Below are positions 47,919 through 64,000 of a stretch of DNA of 64,000 nt, piece by piece. How positions within the stretch are numbered: position 1 is the first letter of the stretch; each line of letters begins with the position of its first letter. Position numbers and translations under genes: made by a program. The notes under the pieces are model-generated. The model saw nothing but the letters and a program-made list of their open reading frames with translations, was not told the origin of the DNA and made no database searches. Source of the stretch: Baylisascaris procyonis (lineage: Eukaryota > Nematoda > Chromadorea > Rhabditida > Ascarididae); contig JAZARR010000067.1 in assembly GCA_037389465.1 (NCBI GenBank), positions 81,001 through 145,000 on the forward strand. The letters run 5' to 3'.

Positions 47919-50810
47919 CTTCAGAAATTTTGCAAAAATCGGTGATAGTGCATTGTCGTGCTCTCCACAATGAATAAAACACCAAAAAACATCCTCGATA
48001 AATGCCATTCACAACACTTATAAAACTATTTTCTTTTATTGCTATTCTGAAAAGATTTTTTAAAAAAGTTTTTAATGACTTTTCAATATAAAAAAGGCAA
48101 TGAATTTTATGAAATTTGAGACAAGTAACTCATCACATATCACCTTTAAAACGAATTGCATTCGTTACATCTTAAAAGACCCGAATTTTTATTCATAGTT
48201 TTTTATGATATAAAATAGCTAAAAATTCCCCCTATAAATTTCATAAATTTTTATAAAAAATGCATTTATATTTCAGTGAGTTATCAGGATAAGTCCTAAT
48301 TTTTTTTTACGAATACGTAGTTTTCTTTTTTCTATACGTAAAGATTTGTCGACCTATTAGGAAATTTTTTATTCCACAAAAATTACATAATCAAAATCAT
48401 TTCTACGCGCCTTATAGCGTTGATTTATTTCCTTTAGGTTTCTCCTAATTCTTTTTGAGTATTTATATATTTGATTATATCATTTCTTAATTAATATAAA
48501 AATATACTCAATTTATCGAGGGAAACAACGAACCCATTGAGTTTGCCTTTTTTTAGTCGTTCAACGATAATTTGTGTCCATGTAAGACCGACAACAGCCA
48601 ACGGGAAACCCTAAAAAATTATATAAAAACACTATCGAAAATCGCCGGAAATTATCAAATATTGAGTTTTTCCCTTGATGGATATGAAAGTTGGATAAAA
48701 AGCTGCAATACGTATAGCAATCTTTAAACGGACAAGGGTGCATTCATTACTAGAATCATATCTGAAATGTGCATAAATTTGCATAAAATTGAGTTTTAAC
48801 ATGAATTACTGAAATGATGCATTCGTGCGCATTGAAAAAAAAGTTACCTGTACTGTATCGTTGGATAATTCACGCAATTGTGAGGTCATTTGAGGAGAAA
48901 GGCCATTGGAAAAGAGAAACAATAATTGACACATTCCAAAAATACCAACTCCTCGAAGATCGGTCGCTGGATCATCACCTCAAATTACACATCTATATAT
49001 TTTTTTAATATTTAGACCTGATGAAGCGTCATAATGAACGGTGGGCAATAAAAAAAAGACAGATCATCGGGAAATTGTGAAATATTTGAAGAGTCTCAAT
49101 AAATGATTCATGCTAATTAATCCAAATCATTTTCATTGTTGACCAAAACTTTGTGAATTTTTATTTTTCTAATGTAGATCTTTTCTGGAAACTCTTACTT
49201 AGTCATGCTCATGAATCCATTTTCATGCTTCCTCCAACTTTTCCATGAAGATATTCGAGGTACAAGTACCGCATGGGTGCAATTGTCAACCATTCCTCCC
49301 CTTCCCTCGTCCACATTCCTCGTCGTTTTAATAAATCCATGAAAATATCATTTTTTTTCCATTCCTTACCTTGGAAACCAATTGTTTCCCAGTGACTACC
49401 AAAACGCTTCACCTCTGTCCTACTGTTCCAATCGTCAACGATATGTTTATAAATTGAGACAAGCATCTCCCAATGAATTGGATTATTCTCGGAATATTTC
49501 ACTGAAAATTTTTCATATATTCTCATAAATTGAATATATACTGTACTGCATGAATTGTTTTTGCGTTTACCTGTTCAACGCTTGTTAGTTTTTTTTTAGT
49601 ATTTTTATTGTTATATTTGAAAATAATTTCGAATTTTTGAAAAAAAAGTTTCCAGATTTATTTCTTTTAGTAAAGTTTTCTTTAAATTTGACAAATCACT
49701 AAACGTTGCTTTCAATCATGCACAATCACAAAAAAGAAATCTACTTTTTTAAGGCGTAAATTAAAAATTTCCACTTTTTGTACTTTCCATCATCTAACGC
49801 ATTTAATTAAATAATTGTCATAAAATGAGATATCAATTGTTCGTATTTGCAATGAATTCAATGGAAAATTTGGTTTTTTTTTTTGGAAAGAATTCACAGG
49901 TAAACAGATCTTACGTCCAGTATGAATTGCAAAATTTATACTATAATTTTAATTTTTTAATTTTGTTGATTAACTAGAGTAATTATCCGTTATAATCGAT
50001 TCTGCATCTTTCGACAATTCAATTCAATCCTCTAACAAATATTTTCTTATAATATACTTCAATATGCAGTTATGTGGAAATGTTTTTTGTGCGCATGAAC
50101 GATTAGACGTTATAGCTTATAATTATATGGCAATAGTAAAACTAACAATAGTAGGCTGTCACTAACCAACGGAGTAGCCGAATGATGAGAATGAGCATAA
50201 TATATCTCACTTCCTTTTATCGGATATTTCGTATAAACTGATTAGGGACTGAAATAGCGCTAAGGACAATTTTATAAAATTCTTAATTAGGCTGATTTAT
50301 TAGGTCCGATAGCACATCCACACTTGCCCGTCTCTTAGTTTTACCTCTCATATAACTAGGTTATACAACTAGGTGAAAGTAATAGTAAAGGTATATTACA
50401 CAATGGTACAACAAAATGTGGAGACCTTTAGTAAGTGCGATAATTGTTATGCGTTCTTCGATAAGTGTAGTATTACGAAGTGTAAGCCTCCTCGGCCTTC
50501 CGGATCGGCAGATGCAATACGGTATGCGGCTTGATGTGGCACGTTGAGAGGAAGATTCAGCTTTCGAGATTAGCTCACTAGCACATGCCTATAAAAATTT
50601 TATCTTATCACTTTTTATTTCAATTTGCATGTTGTCTAAGATTTATTCATAGCAGAAAGTCGTAAAAACACTACATTGTTTAAACTATACCAGAAATTTT
50701 ATGAAAAATCTCCTCTACAACAATTAAATTAAAATAGTTCTTTCAGAATTTTTTTTCACCTTCTAACTGAGGCTAAAAACTGTTTAAAAAACAATCTCCC
50801 ACCTCTAATG

Positions 50811-50881
<71 letters not shown>

Positions 50882-52440
50882 CTAGAAACTCAAATAAAGG
50901 TAGTATTGTTCGGGAAGGGAACTGTTTTTTTTTTCTCGGGTGGGAATTATTGGGTAAACAGAGTGACGGTGGAAATTCTCGATGATGGCAAAACTCGAAG
51001 AAAATCGGCAACGGCAGTTGTGACAACAATGCCAATCTCTAATTTTTATCTTCTCTCTTCTCTGAATTGTTCCTTTGAGACAAGTAATAGCGTTAGATAT
51101 ATAGCAGTCAAAATATTTGAATTGCTAGCAATAAGAAATGAGCACTCGAAATACTCGATGAAATAATCGATAAAAAAGACGCTAAATCCAACGAAGACCG
51201 CATAATGATAAAATTGAGCAATGAGAATGTCCTTTATTGAGGCAAAAATGTTGCGAGTGCTTCAATAAATGAGTTTTATTGAGTTTCTTTAATCGATTCT
51301 CTAAAATTTTGTCCATTTTCAGTTTCCTATTTGTGAAGGAGATAGTAAATGATATCTTAAGAAAAATTCTAGCACTAATGCAACTATATTTTACCAACTA
51401 TTACAATAAAAATGTCATTAATAAAGGTGGAAAAATTATCTGAAAATGTGATTGTATGGTAATATTAATAGAGGTGCTATATATTGCTAATATAATCAAC
51501 GTTTTCTTGCTACTGTTGCTGTATACCTTTTCACAGGTAATAACAAAAAAAAACAATTTGGAGACTAAAATTGAAAAAAAAAGGTAGAGGAAGAGAATAT
51601 AAAAGTAAAAAAGTAGTGAATATACAGATATGAAAATAAACCTTTTCTTCAGTAAGATCATCGGCAATAAGTTTGCTCCAAATACTCTGAAAGTTATTTG
51701 GCGGTTGCACATCACCAACGCTGCTACCATCGCTAACCAACGAAACCTTATTCATTTGTAGCATAGTTGTCCCTCTGCGTTCGATCTTAATTACTCATTT
51801 TGTATTTACATTTAATTTGCATTTTAAATTTTACATCAAAAAATTTCAAATTTGCTAAAAATCTATCAAGTTGAATTTAATAATTCCAAGTTTAAATCAG
51901 CGGAAATAAACAGATATTTTTATACTTTAGTTGGTTAGTGAAGAAAGCTAAGAGTGTAAAGGAAGCGGCAATAAAAAAAAGCAACATTTTTTCCACCAAA
52001 CTGTCAGCAATTGTATCGATTGAGCGAATTACTCGCTGAAAAGGAATGGACACCATGTGTTTTAGGCGTCGATATTTGCATCTGCGGAATGTGGCAAGTT
52101 TAGATGTGTCCTCGTTGATCGAACAACTCTCAACTATCTAATGCGATTTCATGCATCCTCTTCCGTCTCCCCTTCCCATTCCATTTCCCCTCACATCCTA
52201 ACCCTTTCCTTTCTCCTATTTTTCGTATTTGCGCTTTCAAAAACGAATTTTTGTGTTGGTAAATAACAGCTATAAATCTACATATATTTTATTATTTGCA
52301 CTAATAATTTCTTTAATTAAATTCATCGAATAGAGTTTCTATCGTCGAAGGAATCGGGAATATTGTTCACTTACCTCATCCCATTCTTCAAGAACTTTCT
52401 CTCGATCTTTCGCCCAATTAATATCGATTTCTTCGGTCAT
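47919..52440 (-). CDS. ELMO domain-containing protein 3-like (ELMOD3), C-terminal end missing
   Basis: Seven exons from the 5' side: 52440-52375 (MTEEIDINWAKDREKVLEEW, GTAAGT donor), 51774-51642, 50588-50426, 49501-49370, 48978-48848, 48610-48534 and 48016-47919. From the third exon on, every join is in phase. ELMOD proteins are GTPase-activating proteins for Arf/Arl G proteins. The signature W...IGFQ..DP.TD.RG.G is complete: HWETIGFQ on one exon, then GDDPATDLRGVGIFG on the next, with the likely catalytic Arg. The later segments GFPLAVVGLTWTQIIVERLK and NGIYRGCFLVFYSLWRARQC match the C-terminal ELMO helices, and LIEERITIIALTK fits the region before them. The layout is closest to ELMOD3 as remembered. 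The join between the first two exons is out of phase, so a small exon is missing, and 3' exons below 47919 were not found. Confidence 0.88.
50815..50875. repeat. (TA)n microsatellite, 61 bp
   Basis: Perfect TA run in an intron of the ELMOD3-like gene. Confidence 0.97.
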
Positions 52441-52465
52441 ATTGTGCGATAAAGGCTGAAATTTT
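52441..52465 (-). promoter_or_regulatory. probable spliced-leader acceptor and short 5' UTR of the ELMOD3-like gene
   Basis: On the minus strand AAATTTCAG is followed by 15 bases and then the ATG at 52440, the usual arrangement for a nematode trans-spliced mRNA. Confidence 0.45.
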
Positions 52466-55288
52466 ACAATATGCAAGAAAACAAATAATGTTATTCGAAT
52501 AAGATTTTTTTCGATAAGAAAGATATTTTAGATCAATGACTATTTATAGCGTCTATGTTCTATAGATGAAAGATATACACAATAAACACCCATAGAGATC
52601 ATATAGATGAAATTATATATGCGGGCAAAAAAATGATCTTTGTATATATTACGAAGAGCATGAAAAAAAAAATCAATCTTATATTCTCATATTATCGGCA
52701 ATTATATGAACAGAAAATGGCAATAACGTGGATGCGTTATTTCGTATTGAAACGATAAATGATAACAATATTGAAAAAGCTAGCTTATCTCAACAACCGC
52801 TTTCATAGGTTAATGATAAAAAAATAAAATAAAACATAGAATAAAAGTTCAATTTTTTACGATCATTTTTTAAATAGTTTGATTGATCTTGCAAATCTTC
52901 GAGGAAATATTTCTCTTTTTTTCGTCAATTAACAGATCACTATGAAATGAAAATCTCATCAAAATAAAATACATGCAAATCATATGACATCTTTTAATGT
53001 TCACAGTTAATATCAAGTGATTCTTCGACGCTCTAATATGCTTTATACTCTTCAAATTTTGTAATTCTAAATTGAGTTATTCGCGAAATGAAGCTATCAT
53101 CATGCCAATTTCGCTACTATTTAAAATCTTATTTGATTTAATTTATAGCAGTTACTTGACTTATAAGGTAAATTGATAGGCATATTCATAAATCAGGAAA
53201 GAGAAAGACACTAAAGACGAAAAAATAATAAATGATTGAAAAGTGTTGAAGTAGATGTATGGATGGATGGATGATTGAAAGATTATTGAGAAAAGCTCGT
53301 TGTTTGAAATTTGATATGAGAGGTGATAACACATCGATACACCTAAGTATGCGAAAACATCATAGATCATGATGAGTGCGTTTACAGTGAACTTCTCTCA
53401 TTCTTACACTTTCGAAAGGCATATTTTTCAAAAATGACATCTAATATTTTAGCCACTATCTTTTTTAATTTTATTAAATTTTATCTCCATTTTATTTTAT
53501 TTTTTCCCTATATTATCTTATGAAATTAAAATTGTGTTTTCAACGAAATTTTCAAATTCAGAATTTCAATGTCTTTTTCAAAAACAATTAAGAGTAAATC
53601 GACTTGAAAATTATGAAAGTCGAGAATAATGTAACATTCATTACATCTCCCATACGCAAAAAAAAGACAAGCGATGCGCAAATGTGCATTGCTGAGTGAA
53701 AGCAATGAAATGAGAGGAAAAAATATGAGAGCGGAAGTTTTATTCATCTGACTAGCTAGCTATCTCTCTTATTTCAAAATATTTTCTTTAAAATAATACG
53801 ATGCGAAAATCAACAACAAAAGAAAATGTAGCGTTCAGAAAGTTACCTAATTCCACAGATTCGTATAAATCACTCTTTGAGGTGACTGAAGAAGAGCATC
53901 TCAATAAACTTTTACAATATATATCATAGTTATGAAAGTCAAAACATCGGGGGCTTTTATTTTCTTAATCTCGGAATAAGGAATCTATTTTTCCGGAAAT
54001 TTATTCAGTGAGGGTCTTTAGTTTTTACGATCTTCCAACAATGAGATTCTATATAAATGGGGGGCTTTCAATCGACGGAAGTCACCATTAGTGCAAAAGA
54101 GATATATGTGATGCTTTCGAGAAGCATGCTTAGGCGCCTAATGGTGAAAAAAAAAATTCAACGCAAATAGTGGCTGTCACATGAACGCATTCGATGTTGC
54201 TTCATTTCTTCGATGTGCTTCATATGTTTAAGCAACAAGCAATTCGATAAGCGTGAGTTTCGCCGCCTTGTTTAAGTGGCCGCCTTTCGTACATAAATTT
54301 TTGAAAACGTTTTCATTTATTCATCAATAATATAGCAATAAAATATCGTCCAAAAAAATTGATATCTTATTTGTTGTAGTTTTTAGTGCTACTTATAATA
54401 TGTGAAAACTATCAAAATCTATATCAAAAATATAAGCAATGGATTTACATATATAAGATAATTCACTAGGTTATGAGTGATGCTAGATTGTCGGTTGTAT
54501 GTTGCTATACCTGAAAGACCCTCATCTATGTGATATGTAGGCATCTACAAATTTATGTCGTTAAAATCTTTCGAAACTGAATTTTAAAACTTTGCATAAT
54601 AAAATTTTATTGAAACGATCGCATGAGAATGCAAAACTCAAAACTTTACGTTCAAATTAGTTTTTTTTTTGTTGCGAAATTCCATGTTGAATCGTTGTTC
54701 TCCGTATTCACTAATTTCCGCCAAATGAGACGTGGTTGTCGATGCTATTGTTAGTATTCTTTCACAGCAAAAAACCATTACCACCTGAGAAGCAGAAACG
54801 TTATTTTTGATGAGCCAGTGGCACTGCCAACGATTTATACGACATCATATAGTGTCCTTGTGCAAAAAAAAAAAGCTCACACAGCAATAGATGGATTATA
54901 AAATTGAATCGGGCCAATGCATAAGCTCTAGTCTATATTCAATAACACTCAAAGCAGACACTACAACGACGATCGAAGTGAATTTATTGTAGTCAATTAC
55001 TTTGAATAAAAAAAACTAAAAAAGTAGAGCTATAAAATTTATTGCATAGCTTAAATGAGTTTTCGAAACGAATTCCATGCCTGGATGATTTTTGAATTTA
55101 ACCCAAGTAAGACTTAATTAAACGATTATGATTATTATTATTGCTATTGCTACTTCAGAATCGATCCATTCTGAAGCTTATTTTCTCCTCTTCTTTTCGT
55201 TTTTCGATCATATTTCATGAAAAAAAACCGAGAAAAAAGTTTGCAGCTTTCAAATAAGTGATGGTTGCTGTGAGACGTTCACTTAACA
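52466..55288. other. intergenic, no supported gene
   Basis: AT-rich. Minus-strand frame 53526-53747 starts with a signal-peptide-like MNKTSALIFFPLISLLSLSN but continues in low-complexity sequence without splice support. Nothing else is convincing. Confidence 0.4.
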
Positions 55289-55465
55289 ATGCGGACAGCT
55301 CATGACAGATGGGTGGCATCAAAAATATCCTATCGTTATAAATCATATTGCAATCGAAGATCTGTCATCAAAAAGAAACGAAGTCTTGACACGATAGGTG
55401 AACGAATGAATAATGATCCATCAAAACAGTGGCCAGCTGATCTCGTTGACATTGTCGCAGAGTGA
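55289..55465 (+). CDS. possible short ORF or first exon, 58 codons
   Basis: An ATG-initiated frame encodes a strongly basic, mixed-composition product (MRTAHDRWVASKISYRYKSY, then RRSVIKKKRSLDTIGERM) and ends NNDPSKQWPADLVDIVAE at a TGA. A GTGAAT donor option lies two bases before the stop, so it may be a first exon. Another ATG frame just upstream (55261, MVAVRRSLNNADSS) is also open and would need a frameshift to join. No family is recognised. Confidence 0.35.
   Translation: MRTAHDRWVASKISYRYKSYCNRRSVIKKKRSLDTIGERMNNDPSKQWPADLVDIVAE

Positions 55466-64000
<8,535 letters not shown>

Overview
The window reads as nuclear DNA of a nematode, most likely a filarioid or other spirurid. It is AT-rich, roughly 30% GC by eye. 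Genes are split into short exons of about 80-240 bp by small introns with polypyrimidine-TTTCAG acceptors and GTAAGT/GTGAGT-type donors. Several first exons start a few bases behind an acceptor-like TTTCAG, as expected for spliced-leader trans-splicing. No bacterial, viral or organellar gene was recognised. Most coding sequence had to be assembled exon by exon from splice signals, phase continuity and remembered family alignments, so exon ends carry some uncertainty.

Layout. 1-3.4 kb: mostly non-coding, with one possible minus-strand exon. 3.5-10.6 kb, minus: a gamma-tubulin complex component 2 (GCP2/GIP-2-like) gene in at least nine exons, with two further candidate 5' exons up to 14.2 kb. 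14.8-20.0 kb, plus: an eight-exon, 436-residue gene for a 26S proteasome ATPase of the Rpt2 (subunit 4) type. Its Walker A second residue, its pore-loop aromatic and its C-terminal HbYX tyrosine are all changed, so it looks like a divergent paralogue. 22.3-23.3 kb, minus: part of an unrecognised gene. 24.5-26.6 kb, plus: the 3' part of another unrecognised gene. 27.8-29.5 kb, plus: a small FLYWCH/WRKY-GCM1-like zinc-finger gene. 30.1-31.1 kb, plus: a protein with a repeated helical 'TNASP' motif. About 32.8-33.2 kb: tentative minus-strand exons, the first resembling a mitochondrial presequence. 37.5-43.4 kb, plus: a complete ten-exon integrin-linked kinase gene (ILK/PAT-4). 45.4-45.6 kb, minus: an orphan exon. 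47.9-52.5 kb, minus: an ELMOD3-type ELMO-domain gene in seven exons. 52.5-56.3 kb: mostly non-coding. 56.3-64.0 kb: a nearly perfect (TATC/GATA)n array of more than 7.6 kb that runs off the window.

The genes do not form a pathway: they cover microtubule nucleation, proteolysis, muscle and integrin adhesion, and small-GTPase regulation. The points most worth attention are the Rpt2 paralogue with several changed functional residues, the very long GATA array with rare GACA variants, the unrecognised TNASP-repeat protein, and a possible nonsense codon near the 3' end of the GCP2-like gene.
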